This document shows positions 1 through 7,409 of a DNA stretch of 29,699 nt, one piece after another; within the stretch, counting starts at the first letter, position 1, and each line of letters begins with the position of its first letter. The stretch is from a virus. Location: the IMG/VR virus record IMGVR_UViG_3300030061_001088, positions 11,963 to 41,661 of that record. One strand, written 5' to 3'. The position numbers were made by a program, and so were the translations under genes. The notes beneath the pieces are model-generated. The model did not search any database. It worked only from the letters and a program-made list of their open reading frames with translations, and was not told the DNA's origin.

Positions 1-770
1 TCAGGAAGTGCGACAGTGCTTACCAGTCCAACGAATTGGTCAGTCAATACGCTCTCAGCAGATGCGTTTGCTGCATCAGCGTGTTGCATACCTACATCCA
101 TCGCAGGTGTCGTGAAAGGTAAGATAGTCATTACATCATTAGTCTTAGAATCTTTATCTAGTGTTTCATGAAGAGTTTTTAACGCAGGTGTAATAGTAAT
201 TTCAGTACATCCGTTGTTATCACCACTTGTAGCAACTTCTTGTTTAATTATAGTAAACATCCTACCCGATACCGCATAATCGTCTTGCGTATCCCATTCA
301 GGACTACCGCTTCCTATTGTGAATATTACTTTACTACCAACTAACATACCGTTTGGGTATTCAAGAATGCCTTGAAACACAGGGGTATCTTCTTGCCCAC
401 CTCTAAAAGAAATAACACTGGTGTCCTTTACTGTATCTTTATCGCCACCACCAGCGATGAACTTAAAATCAGGGTCAAAAGTAAGCGTCTGACTGCTTAA
501 ACTACCCCCAGTTGTTGATACTGATAATTGAAATGTAGTAGTACTTAATATCGCTGCAACGTATGCATCGGCTGGAATACCTGTACCTGTTACTCGTAAT
601 CCAGTAACTATATTCGCATTAGCACCATGTGTTATTGTTGTAGCATCGTTGTAAGAACATGAGCCTTGAGTGAAAGATGTACCTGCTGCATAATCGTGTT
701 CTAATCTCACTCCAGTTTCGTGTCCGAATGTAATCTCGGACAAATCACTCTTGTATACTGTCGACGGCAT
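1..770 (-). CDS. Tail-tube-like virion protein (3' end beyond window)
   Basis: This reading frame begins at an ATG at 770 and stays open for 256 codons to the window edge, so the protein is partial. A strong ribosome-binding site (GAGGTGAGAG) lies just upstream, in the short gap after the preceding gene. The N-terminus (MPSTVYKSDLSEITFG) is followed by a Thr/Gly/Ser-rich beta stretch near residues 35-95, with the phrase GLRVTGTGIPADAYV and a TTTFQLS strand. That kind of module recurs in marine phage tail and fibre proteins. It follows a tail-terminator-like gene, and in HK97-type neck and tail operons the major tail (tube) protein commonly comes next. The family assignment is inferred from position and beta-rich character; no diagnostic motif was recognised. 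Confidence 0.6.
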   Translation of the reverse strand, partial: MPSTVYKSDLSEITFGHETGVRLEHDYAAGTSFTQGSCSYNDATTITHGANANIVTGLRVTGTGIPADAYVAAILSTTTFQLSVSTTGGSLSSQTLTFDPDFKFIAGGGDKDTVKDTSVISFRGGQEDTPVFQGILEYPNGMLVGSKVIFTIGSGSPEWDTQDDYAVSGRMFTIIKQEVATSGDNNGCTEITITPALKTLHETLDKDSKTNDVMTILPFTTPAMDVGMQHADAANASAESVLTDQFVGLVSTVALP

Positions 771-784
771 GGCTCTCTCTCACC

Positions 785-1234
785 TCATGGGATTAACTCT
801 GCAAAGATAACAACTTCTATCTGAAAGGTCATTCTGAACAGTTTTTTACTCCTATCTGACAAATCGGTACGTGTTTTGTACACTAGCCTGTCAAAGTTTA
901 CACCGTCGCCTTTTCTTTTAAGATGTATGCATCTTCTTAATTCATTTTCCATTTTTTTCAGTTGGTCTCTGCTTCTCGTAGTGCGCATATCTACTGTGAT
1001 GTTGATACGTGTAGTGACGAAATCGTATAGCATTTCAGGCAACTCTTCGTTATGCGCTGTCTCAAAGACCATGATGTAATCGGTTCTATCAAGGTCAAGT
1101 CTCTTTCCACGTTCAGGTGAAACATCTGCTATATCTATGATTACTGGTTTGAAGTTGTTAGTGTTACTTCTAGTCCAGTTATCTTTTAGTACACCAAGTA
1201 CTACATCAATACCCTCATCAAATGTCGCTACCAT
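785..1234 (-). CDS. Probable tail terminator/tail completion protein
   Basis: A 149-aa protein whose ATG overlaps the stop of the preceding gene (ATGGTAG). It has a mixed alpha/beta look: an N-terminal helix (FDEGIDVVLGVLKDNW), a strand pair near residues 50-80 (DYIMVFETAH, INITVDMRTT), a central charged helix (residues about 87-105) and a C-terminal strand (FQIEVVIFAELIP). Size, pattern and position between a connector-like gene and the tail-tube-like gene fit tail terminator or completion proteins, which cap the tail tube at the neck. No diagnostic motif is visible, so the call is by position and general fold character. A head-closure protein is an alternative. Confidence 0.5.
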   Translation of the reverse strand: MVATFDEGIDVVLGVLKDNWTRSNTNNFKPVIIDIADVSPERGKRLDLDRTDYIMVFETAHNEELPEMLYDFVTTRINITVDMRTTRSRDQLKKMENELRRCIHLKRKGDGVNFDRLVYKTRTDLSDRSKKLFRMTFQIEVVIFAELIP

Positions 1235-1560
1235 TCTGCAAACTCCTTTTTGCGCTTTTCACGCTCATGTGCTTCAAAATCAGGCACTAAGTTACCACCA
1301 TCATTCTTGAGTTTGTGTTCCATAAGCCCCGGTGATTCAGTCATCATACGTCTGTTGACTCTATCTTTTAACGCAACTTCTTGTTCAAAAGTCATGTCTT
1401 CTGACTCTAACTCTCTTTCTGAACGTTCAACAGATTCCCTATATTCAGATGGTCCTTCTGTAATAGCCTTCTGCAAATCCGCTTGATATTCCTTTTTACT
1501 CAATTCCAAAGATATAGTTTCTTTCCACTCATCGTAGACTATCTTTCTAGTATCACTCAA
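1228..1560 (-). CDS. Small charged helical protein of unknown function
   Basis: A 110-aa protein, almost entirely charged and helical (SDTRKIVYDEWKETIS, then many Glu/Arg/Lys residues, ending KRKKEFAEW). It begins at an ATG that overlaps the end of the connector gene and ends inside the start of the tail-terminator-like gene, so it is translated as part of the neck cluster. There is no membrane segment, cysteine motif or recognisable domain. A small coiled-coil neck or assembly factor is possible on position alone. I do not recognise a family. Confidence 0.55.
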   Translation of the reverse strand: MSDTRKIVYDEWKETISLELSKKEYQADLQKAITEGPSEYRESVERSERELESEDMTFEQEVALKDRVNRRMMTESPGLMEHKLKNDGGNLVPDFEAHEREKRKKEFAEW

Positions 1561-3118
1561 AGGTTACCACCTCTATGTAACGTGGGAATGTTCTATCTAT
1601 ATCTGCTCGATATAATTGTATTTTAGACGCTAAGTCAACGTTTTGTGTACCTTCGGGTATCAACACACTTCGGTCATCACTCATTAGTAAATCGATAGCC
1701 ACCATCTTTGTACAAATATCCTCTATCGCTTTATCTACATATCTCTCACCATAAATGTATGATGTCTTAATGGCGTTCCACTCAAAGAATGGATATGAAT
1801 TGTTGAAGTAGATAATACCCATCTCATGGTCTATCCACCAGTCACGTAATCTACCTTGGTCTCCACTACCACTACCACCATGCAAATCGACTTGTAGAAT
1901 ATGTTGAGTGAGAGTTCCGGCGATATCAGACAGGGCAGAACCTACCACTATTACGCAACCAGTAAATGTTGTATCTGTTTTGCCTGTGTATCTGAACACA
2001 TCACCACTGGCATCTACTACTACACCTGCGTTAGCAAACCCAGCAGTGCTATCTACTGTAATAGTAGTGCTATCCAAACTAGAGAATGTAGCGTTGTTAG
2101 ATTGTGTTTGATTAATTTCTATGTTAGAATCAGTGCTAACAATGGAGCAAGACTCTCCGGCAGAGGTTTGTCTCATGCTAGTAATTTTTACTCTACCAGT
2201 ACCATAGTCAGAATTAGCAGTTGCAATAAACTCGTTGTGTACAGCAACATTAGATGTGCTACCCTCTAATGTAAAGTTAGGTGAGAAGGTAACTTCAGTC
2301 TTGCTAACCCTATCTTCTTTATTGATTAAATCAGCAAGATTCTGTGCTGTTGTTGTCTTATCAAAGTCAGCGCGCCAATTCGCAGTACCAGTGCCGATTG
2401 TGAGTAAACCTGCACTACCATTGCCGGGTGAGACGACTAAAGAACCACTCAATGCACGAACATCATCGGGTAATATGATTCTAGCCTCAGCAGCAGCGAT
2501 TTCTCTGTAATCATCTCCTTGCCATAATTCTAACCTCAAGACTTGTTGTACGTTTCTAAATAGCAACGGGCTAGTACCAACGTAGTCTGTATAGTACCTA
2601 CGACGATATGGTTTGTAAGTATCAAAGTTGATGTATTCCGCTTGTACTAAATATGGTCTCCAAGCATTGTGAGTCTTGTTATCTATGTGGTCTTGCATAC
2701 GAAGTATGATGCTCTCGACTTTGCTCTTCGTAATGCCTCTTGTTCTTCCGTTTGAAAATGAGGCTTGATTCTGAATGTATGTATTGTCAGCAGTCTGATA
2801 ATCTGCCGCAGTCACGTTACCACTGAATGCTAGTTTTACACCATTGATTGAACTTGTTATTGCAGTAATAGTACGCTCAAAACCCAATGGGTCAGCATCT
2901 GAATAAACTAATATCGAGTCTCCAACTGAGAATCCGATGTTTCTGTAATCATTACCAGTGACATACACTGCATCTGCATCACTGTTGTAAGAGGCTGCTA
3001 TTGCTTCTTGTGGTCCTATATCTAATAAGTCAGCAACCTTTTGTGCTGTTGTATAGACAATCGCTGTTGGGTCAAGTGGTCTTGTTTCTCCTTCACCCGG
3101 ACTAAACACTTGTGGCAT
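1553..3118 (-). CDS. Head-tail connector (adaptor), unusually long
   Basis: A 521-aa protein translated by a TAATG overlap with the zinc-ribbon gene upstream. The first 40 residues (TTAQKVADLLDIGPQEAI) resemble the opening helix of HK97 gp6-type adaptors. The C-terminal 80 residues (GERYVDKAIEDICTKMVAIDLLMSDD and following) look like the helical core that docks on the portal ring. Between them are some 350 residues of beta-rich, Ser/Thr-rich sequence, far more than the roughly 100 residues of a classical adaptor. Position just before a tail-terminator candidate supports a head-tail joining role. I infer that the beta region is an insertion exposed on the neck. A fused whisker or decoration domain is an alternative. 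Confidence 0.6.
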   Translation of the reverse strand: MPQVFSPGEGETRPLDPTAIVYTTAQKVADLLDIGPQEAIAASYNSDADAVYVTGNDYRNIGFSVGDSILVYSDADPLGFERTITAITSSINGVKLAFSGNVTAADYQTADNTYIQNQASFSNGRTRGITKSKVESIILRMQDHIDNKTHNAWRPYLVQAEYINFDTYKPYRRRYYTDYVGTSPLLFRNVQQVLRLELWQGDDYREIAAAEARIILPDDVRALSGSLVVSPGNGSAGLLTIGTGTANWRADFDKTTTAQNLADLINKEDRVSKTEVTFSPNFTLEGSTSNVAVHNEFIATANSDYGTGRVKITSMRQTSAGESCSIVSTDSNIEINQTQSNNATFSSLDSTTITVDSTAGFANAGVVVDASGDVFRYTGKTDTTFTGCVIVVGSALSDIAGTLTQHILQVDLHGGSGSGDQGRLRDWWIDHEMGIIYFNNSYPFFEWNAIKTSYIYGERYVDKAIEDICTKMVAIDLLMSDDRSVLIPEGTQNVDLASKIQLYRADIDRTFPRYIEVVTFE

Positions 3119-3417
3119 TAAAGTCGTGCCTCCTCATTGCGTGTACCGAGGTTATACTCCATAGGTTTATTGCAAGAAGCACAAGTGGCTCGCCACATAA
3201 AATGCAGTAATCCACAATGTGTACAACGAGTACCAGCGCCTATGTCTAGTACATCTGCAATATCAGATACTCTTGCTCTTTGTTTCTTAGTAATACCCTT
3301 CAATGGAGCATCTGTGTTTTGCACAGTACCTGCATCATAATGAATATCTGAGCGTACGTTTTGCTTTTGTGCTCGGCTTATGTCTTCAATATCAAGCGTT
3401 TGTAACTCGAAACCCAT
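3118..3417 (-). CDS. Zinc-ribbon protein in the neck/capsid cluster
   Basis: A 99-aa protein with a four-cysteine zinc ribbon, C65-x2-C68-x10-C79-x2-C82, near the C-terminus. It starts at ATG 3417 after a GGTGAGGGG ribosome-binding site. The first 60 residues are polar and probably partly helical (DIEDISRAQKQNVRSD). Small zinc ribbons are common in archaeal viruses and may bind nucleic acid or staple a small structural protein. Position between decoration-like proteins and the connector favours a minor virion or assembly role. The exact function cannot be read from the sequence. Confidence 0.6.
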   Translation of the reverse strand: MGFELQTLDIEDISRAQKQNVRSDIHYDAGTVQNTDAPLKGITKKQRARVSDIADVLDIGAGTRCTHCGLLHFMWRATCASCNKPMEYNLGTRNEEARL

Positions 3418-3432
3418 ACATACCCCTCACCA

Positions 3433-3627
3433 TCAAACGTATGTCACCAATATGTAGATGTTACCTAAGACCGTAAAAGGGTCCGATGCTATTAGACTAG
3501 TAGTGCTCGATGCATCACCCAATGTACCCACAGCCGTGGCTATGGTGGTTGACACCGTAGATGTGTCACTGAACTCCTTCGGTGAGAAAGGTCCAACAAC
3601 TTTGTATTTCGGTGTTAGGTTAGCCAT
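3433..3627 (-). CDS. Small hydrophobic/Thr-rich protein, possible virion component
   Basis: A 64-aa protein starting at ATG 3627 with a well-placed GGTG ribosome-binding site six bases upstream, which supports real translation. It is rich in Ser, Thr, Ala and Val (STVSTTIATAVGTLGDASSTT), lacks a charged core, and ends in a hydrophobic strand (LGNIYILVTYV). It sits among decoration-type small beta proteins after the major capsid gene. A small capsid decoration or stabilising protein is plausible but not shown. No family recognised. Confidence 0.5.
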   Translation of the reverse strand: MANLTPKYKVVGPFSPKEFSDTSTVSTTIATAVGTLGDASSTTSLIASDPFTVLGNIYILVTYV

Positions 3628-3640
3628 TTAGGTCACCGCC

Positions 3641-3928
3641 TTAACTGCGGTTACCCATAGCCCACCAAGTACCATCTTGGCCCGCTACACAATTAATAAC
3701 AATCTTAGGTCCAGTGGTGTTAATACTTGCAAAAACACCATCTACACCTGAGCCGCTACCTGCTGTGCCGCTACCTGCTGTCGCTCCGCAAGCGACTATA
3801 TTAGCCAAAACACCAGTCAAATCGACTGTATTTGCTACTTCGCTTCCACTGTTAGTAAAACTTCCAGTAACCATATGTAGGTTACCCATTGTGTGTGGTC
3901 TCTCATCTATTGTATTTGTTGCTGCCAT
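3641..3928 (-). CDS. Candidate capsid decoration protein
   Basis: A 95-aa protein that is Gly/Ser/Thr/Ala-rich and probably beta-structured (GNLHMVTGSFTNSGSEVANTV; GPKIVINCVAGQDGTWWAM). It starts at ATG 3928 after AAGGAAGTG. It has a Gly-Ser-Ala-rich loop (ATAGSGTAGSGSG) in the middle. Its style matches the 133-aa protein encoded nearer the capsid gene, so both are likely surface or decoration components. The call is by composition and gene position; no catalytic motif or membrane segment is visible. Confidence 0.45.
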   Translation of the reverse strand: MAATNTIDERPHTMGNLHMVTGSFTNSGSEVANTVDLTGVLANIVACGATAGSGTAGSGSGVDGVFASINTTGPKIVINCVAGQDGTWWAMGNRS

Positions 3929-3948
3929 AATTTTTCACTTCCTTAATT

Positions 3949-4380
3949 TTATTCTGTAACCGGGTCTTCCACTGCTTCTTCTGCTACTTCTTCTACTGCT
4001 TCTTCTAGTATTTCGTCAACAACTTCTTCCGCGACTGGTTCCGGTTCTATCTCTTCCTCAGCAGCCGGGCTTAAAACCATGTCGACCATTGTGAGTAAAG
4101 ATGACTTTGTTTTGTATCCACCGGGTACTGCTACACCGTATGATTTCAACCAAGTTTCAATCTGCGCCTTGCGCCATCCTGAATCCGGTATTCCATCACC
4201 TAATGCATCTGAATGTGGTGCTTCATCACCCTCGATGAGCATACCGTCACCCATCTTACGCCTAAACTGGTCCACCCAAGCCTGACTAACTTGTCTTGCT
4301 TCACCACGTTGGAAATCCCTGACTGTTGGGTCAGGAGATTTCTTTTTGTAGTAAGGTCCAGTATATGTTACTGTGGGCAG
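3949..4380 (-). CDS. HeH/SAP-like small virion protein with a CTG start
   Basis: The coding frame continues 35 codons upstream of the first GTG (4275), back to a CTG at 4380 that directly follows an in-frame TAA. A GGTGG ribosome-binding site lies five bases before that CTG. The added N-terminus (LPTVTYTGPYYKKKSPDPTV, then RDFQRGEARQVSQAW) reads as genuine protein and has no other start codon, so I choose CTG, giving 143 aa. Residues about 68-102 (GWRKAQIETWLKSYGV followed by KTKSSLLTMVDMVL) look like a helix-extended-loop-helix fold of the HeH/LEM/SAP type. The last 35 residues are very acidic (many EE pairs). HeH domains occur in small phage head and neck proteins. The role here is inferred. 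Confidence 0.6.
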   Translation of the reverse strand: MPTVTYTGPYYKKKSPDPTVRDFQRGEARQVSQAWVDQFRRKMGDGMLIEGDEAPHSDALGDGIPDSGWRKAQIETWLKSYGVAVPGGYKTKSSLLTMVDMVLSPAAEEEIEPEPVAEEVVDEILEEAVEEVAEEAVEDPVTE

Positions 4381-4390
4381 TTAAACCACC

Positions 4391-4792
4391 TCAGTTGTAC
4401 AATACTAGCAGTTGTCCGGCTGTTACTGTGCCACTTGTTTCTAGAGTAATTACTAATCCGCTATGGTTTGAGCCTAGTGTTTGACCACTGTTTGCTGTAC
4501 CGTTTGCAGGGAATACTCCAAGAATAGCACTTGCTCCACCACTTAGTGTTACTGTGTTACTGTCTGCTACTGTTCCTAATGTTATGATTGCCATCTTTGG
4601 CGCTGGGTCGTATCCGTTTGCTCCATCGCTATTTACTGCGCTGAATGTACCCGGACCACCGCCCGGATATGATGTATCTGCTGCTCCATCTAACCACTCA
4701 GTAGTGCTTTGAGAACCTGCTCTAAGTTCCCATGCCCCTACTAGGGTTGCTGTCATACTTCCACCTGCTGCTGTTACTGTTAATGTATCCAT
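4391..4792 (-). CDS. Candidate capsid decoration/spike-like protein
   Basis: A 133-aa protein located just after the major capsid gene, with a strong GGAGGAAG ribosome-binding site eight bases before its ATG. It is nearly all beta-type sequence, low in charge and rich in Gly, Thr, Ser and Ala (TLTVTAAGGSMTATLVGAWE; DSNTVTLSGGASAILGVF; ending GTVTAGQLLVLYN). Such small proteins beside HK97 capsid genes are often trimeric decoration proteins that stabilise the capsid surface. The strong initiation signal fits a high-copy structural protein. No specific family recognised. Confidence 0.5.
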   Translation of the reverse strand: MDTLTVTAAGGSMTATLVGAWELRAGSQSTTEWLDGAADTSYPGGGPGTFSAVNSDGANGYDPAPKMAIITLGTVADSNTVTLSGGASAILGVFPANGTANSGQTLGSNHSGLVITLETSGTVTAGQLLVLYN

Positions 4793-4828
4793 CTTTTCTT
4801 CCTCCGTTTATTATTTCCCGCAATAACC

Positions 4829-5968
4829 TCACTTTAGGTTACGAATGCTCCCTTGTGCACCAAAGAAAGTTGTCCATACTTCACCCATGGTTCGGTATAG
4901 TCCCTCTTGGCCTAGTCTGTTAATTGCGAATGGGTCACCAGTCTCGATTCCACTCTCGAAGTACTGTGTTGGTATTGCTGTGCTAAAGTGCAGGTAATCT
5001 GTATCTAGGTAGTAGATTTTTGATAGGTTACCATCGTCATCCATATCCTTTGTTGGTATGATTGGTACTCCGTTGTATGTTGCAACTATGAAACCTGCTT
5101 CCATACCGGGAACACCCTTTACACCGTTGTAGGTTGGTGTTACTCTCTTCTCTTCCATGAATCTCTGCTGTGACTGCAATAGTTGTTGTAGTCTCATCAA
5201 TGTGTCATATCCAGTTAGCATAACTTTTGGATTTCCACCACGTACCCATATCTTTTGGAATAGGTCATCGATTTGGTCTAGAGATAGAACTCTATCTGCT
5301 CCAGCAGTACCAAGGTTGGTTTCTGCATCTGACCATGAGTTAGCAGACCTGTCTATTGAATAGATGTCTAAATCTGCTGCTGCGGTCACCCAGTTTGTGT
5401 CTCCACCCATAGTTGAGTGGCTTGCAGTAACTCTGTCTAGTGACTCGAAGTTGTTTCCAACAGGTGAGTCTGTGTCTACAAGAAGCATCTTGTTGACCAT
5501 TTCTGCGTGGTGCTTACCCATTTCTTCTTTAAGAACTGAGCGAATGTCTCCCATTCCGTCATCCTTGTCTGCAAGGAAGATTGCTGTCTCAGACATATCG
5601 AATGTGTGTGCGATTGTCTTTGGCTTTGCAGCAATGTGCTGGAAAGTAGGTTTTACAGTCTCAGGTAGTGTTGCGTTTTCTGCTACTCCACCGTGTACAA
5701 CACCAGCATTTGGTCTGCCAGTGATAACACGCCATCCGCTTCTGTCCCATGGTTTCTTAGGTAGTATTGAGAAGGCGTTAAACTCTTGGTTCAATTGTGA
5801 CCATACTTTGCGACCATAGATTGCTTGGTATGTTCCGCCTGTTGTGGACAGCATAGGGCTGTCAGCCTTGAGTAATTCACTACCAGTGTATGAGTAACCC
5901 ATTGCGTTACCTGCACCGTAGTAGTATCTTTCCATATCTGTTATTGTTCGTACATAATCTCTTGCCAT
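4829..5968 (-). CDS. Major capsid protein, HK97 fold
   Basis: A 379-aa protein between the prohead protease and decoration-type genes, the standard place for an HK97-type major capsid protein. Its ATG follows a near-consensus TGGAGGAAT ribosome-binding site, consistent with high expression. The sequence shows an N-terminal arm (about 1-40), an E-loop-like region around the IYGRKVWSQLNQEF segment, and central A/P-domain features such as GGNPKVMLTGYDTLMRLQ and GVPIIPTKDM. It ends GEVWTTFFGAQGSIRNLK. Length is usual for a capsid subunit that does not carry its own long scaffold; the scaffold appears to be fused to the protease gene instead. Capsid identity is strong from context and general pattern. 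The particular family (magrovirus or other archaeal) cannot be fixed without a search. Confidence 0.85.
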   Translation of the reverse strand: MARDYVRTITDMERYYYGAGNAMGYSYTGSELLKADSPMLSTTGGTYQAIYGRKVWSQLNQEFNAFSILPKKPWDRSGWRVITGRPNAGVVHGGVAENATLPETVKPTFQHIAAKPKTIAHTFDMSETAIFLADKDDGMGDIRSVLKEEMGKHHAEMVNKMLLVDTDSPVGNNFESLDRVTASHSTMGGDTNWVTAAADLDIYSIDRSANSWSDAETNLGTAGADRVLSLDQIDDLFQKIWVRGGNPKVMLTGYDTLMRLQQLLQSQQRFMEEKRVTPTYNGVKGVPGMEAGFIVATYNGVPIIPTKDMDDDGNLSKIYYLDTDYLHFSTAIPTQYFESGIETGDPFAINRLGQEGLYRTMGEVWTTFFGAQGSIRNLK

Positions 5969-5999
5969 ATTTTATTCCTCCATTTAATTCCTTTTTTAT

Positions 6000-7361
6000 T
6001 CACTCCGGGGTGAAGGCTTTTGATGCTAGATGATGAACCTCATCCCAAGACATCTTAGCCATATCCTCCGTAGAAGGTACTACAACTGATGTAGTATCTA
6101 CTGATTTAGCGATTGTTTCTCCTGTTTCTGCTGGAGTACTGATTGATTCAATGCGCTCTGATAGTGCACTGATTGCTTTTGTTATTTCATCTAGAGGACC
6201 GCGAGCGTCATATGCTGCTGCCTCTGCTTTTGCGATTTCTGCTGCGCGCTCTGTTGCGAAGCGGGATGCAAATTGTGATTCTAGAGAGCCACGGAACTCT
6301 TGCTCCATTGCTGCTGCTTTGTATACTTCGTATGCAGATTCGATATCTGAATCTGATAGTGTTGCTGGATTAACGAAATCCGATTTCTTTACTGCTCCAG
6401 TGGTTTTGCCTAGAGCGTTAGTAGATGGACTACCGTTCTCTTGTGCTCGACCCTTTACTTGACCTGTTCTCTGTACTTCGTACGCAGCAAGTTCCTCAGG
6501 TGTAGAACCCAAGTTTGCCTTTTCTAGACCATCGAAGTGTGCACGTGCTTCAGCAGTGTCGACTCCAGCACTCTTTAGAGTGTCTTCCATCCAGTTAAGG
6601 TAATCAGAAGTGATTACATCAGAGTATTCTGATTTCTCTACTTCTGCATCTTCTTTCTTTTTGTCGTCTTTCATGTCTTCTTTCTTGTCATCTTTCTTGT
6701 CAGCGATGGCTTCCTTGAGCGCTGGAGGCATTTCGCCTTTCTCCATGTTGTCAAGTCGACCTTCTAAGCGACTTAGTACGTCACTCATTTGCTTCATCAT
6801 ATCATCATCATTTTCTGTTGTCATATTTTTCACTTCCGTGTCTTCTTTTAATATACTAAATGTCGCTTCGGGGTTTATGCCTTTTTCGCAAATTGTTATT
6901 TCATGAAGTTCCAGTTTACTTATTTCTTGGTAATCTCCTCGTTTTGCATCAGATTTTCTGACTCTTTTAAACGCTTGACCACCGATACTGAATCCTCTGA
7001 GAACGCCTTTTCTGATTTCTGCTGAAACCTCTTTTGCTTTCTCGATGTCGTTTCTGAGTTGTACTACTACAAACATCCCGACATCATCAACTTCGCTTTT
7101 CCACAACCTCCCTTCGCTATCTGTGTAATTCGGTACTACATCTCCAACTTGTATATTACTGTGAGCCAATTGAACGTTTCTGTATGACGGATTTTCCATG
7201 AACTTCCGAAATGCTTGTTTCAATGCCTCCTTTGTTATTACGTCGCCTTGTTTGTCTACAACTTCCACACTAGCGTAACCAGCGACAATGAGGTCATTAG
7301 CACCCTTAAGGATGGTAATTGGTTCATCGCCATATCTGAATTGCTGTTGACTACCGAGCAC
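6000..7361 (-). CDS. Prohead protease fused to a scaffold-like C-terminal region
   Basis: A 453-aa protein starting at GTG 7361. Residues about 1-175 match the HK97-type/assemblin-like prohead protease fold: VDKQGDVITKEAL, a catalytic His candidate in LAHSN (H67), a catalytic Ser candidate in GFSIGG (S125), and the closing phrase EITICEKGINPEA. The remaining 280 residues are charged and helical: a Lys/Asp low-complexity stretch (around 224-238), Ala/Glu-rich coils (EIAKAEAAAYDARG; ITKAISALSERIESIS), and a C-terminal tag-like peptide, MSWDEVHHLASKAF. Fusing protease and scaffold lets the protein guide shell assembly and then digest the scaffold. The gene lies directly before the capsid gene. 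The start is uncertain because the ribosome-binding site before GTG is weak. Confidence 0.85.
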   Translation of the reverse strand: MLGSQQQFRYGDEPITILKGANDLIVAGYASVEVVDKQGDVITKEALKQAFRKFMENPSYRNVQLAHSNIQVGDVVPNYTDSEGRLWKSEVDDVGMFVVVQLRNDIEKAKEVSAEIRKGVLRGFSIGGQAFKRVRKSDAKRGDYQEISKLELHEITICEKGINPEATFSILKEDTEVKNMTTENDDDMMKQMSDVLSRLEGRLDNMEKGEMPPALKEAIADKKDDKKEDMKDDKKKEDAEVEKSEYSDVITSDYLNWMEDTLKSAGVDTAEARAHFDGLEKANLGSTPEELAAYEVQRTGQVKGRAQENGSPSTNALGKTTGAVKKSDFVNPATLSDSDIESAYEVYKAAAMEQEFRGSLESQFASRFATERAAEIAKAEAAAYDARGPLDEITKAISALSERIESISTPAETGETIAKSVDTTSVVVPSTEDMAKMSWDEVHHLASKAFTPE

Positions 7362-7409
7362 ACTAATCCCTGTAACGTATATCCTTACTACTTAATTGCT
7401 ACGCGACTA

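Noticed and set aside
5364-5819. 151-codon open frame on the plus strand
   Set aside because: Antisense to the major capsid gene; no motif and no ribosome-binding site.
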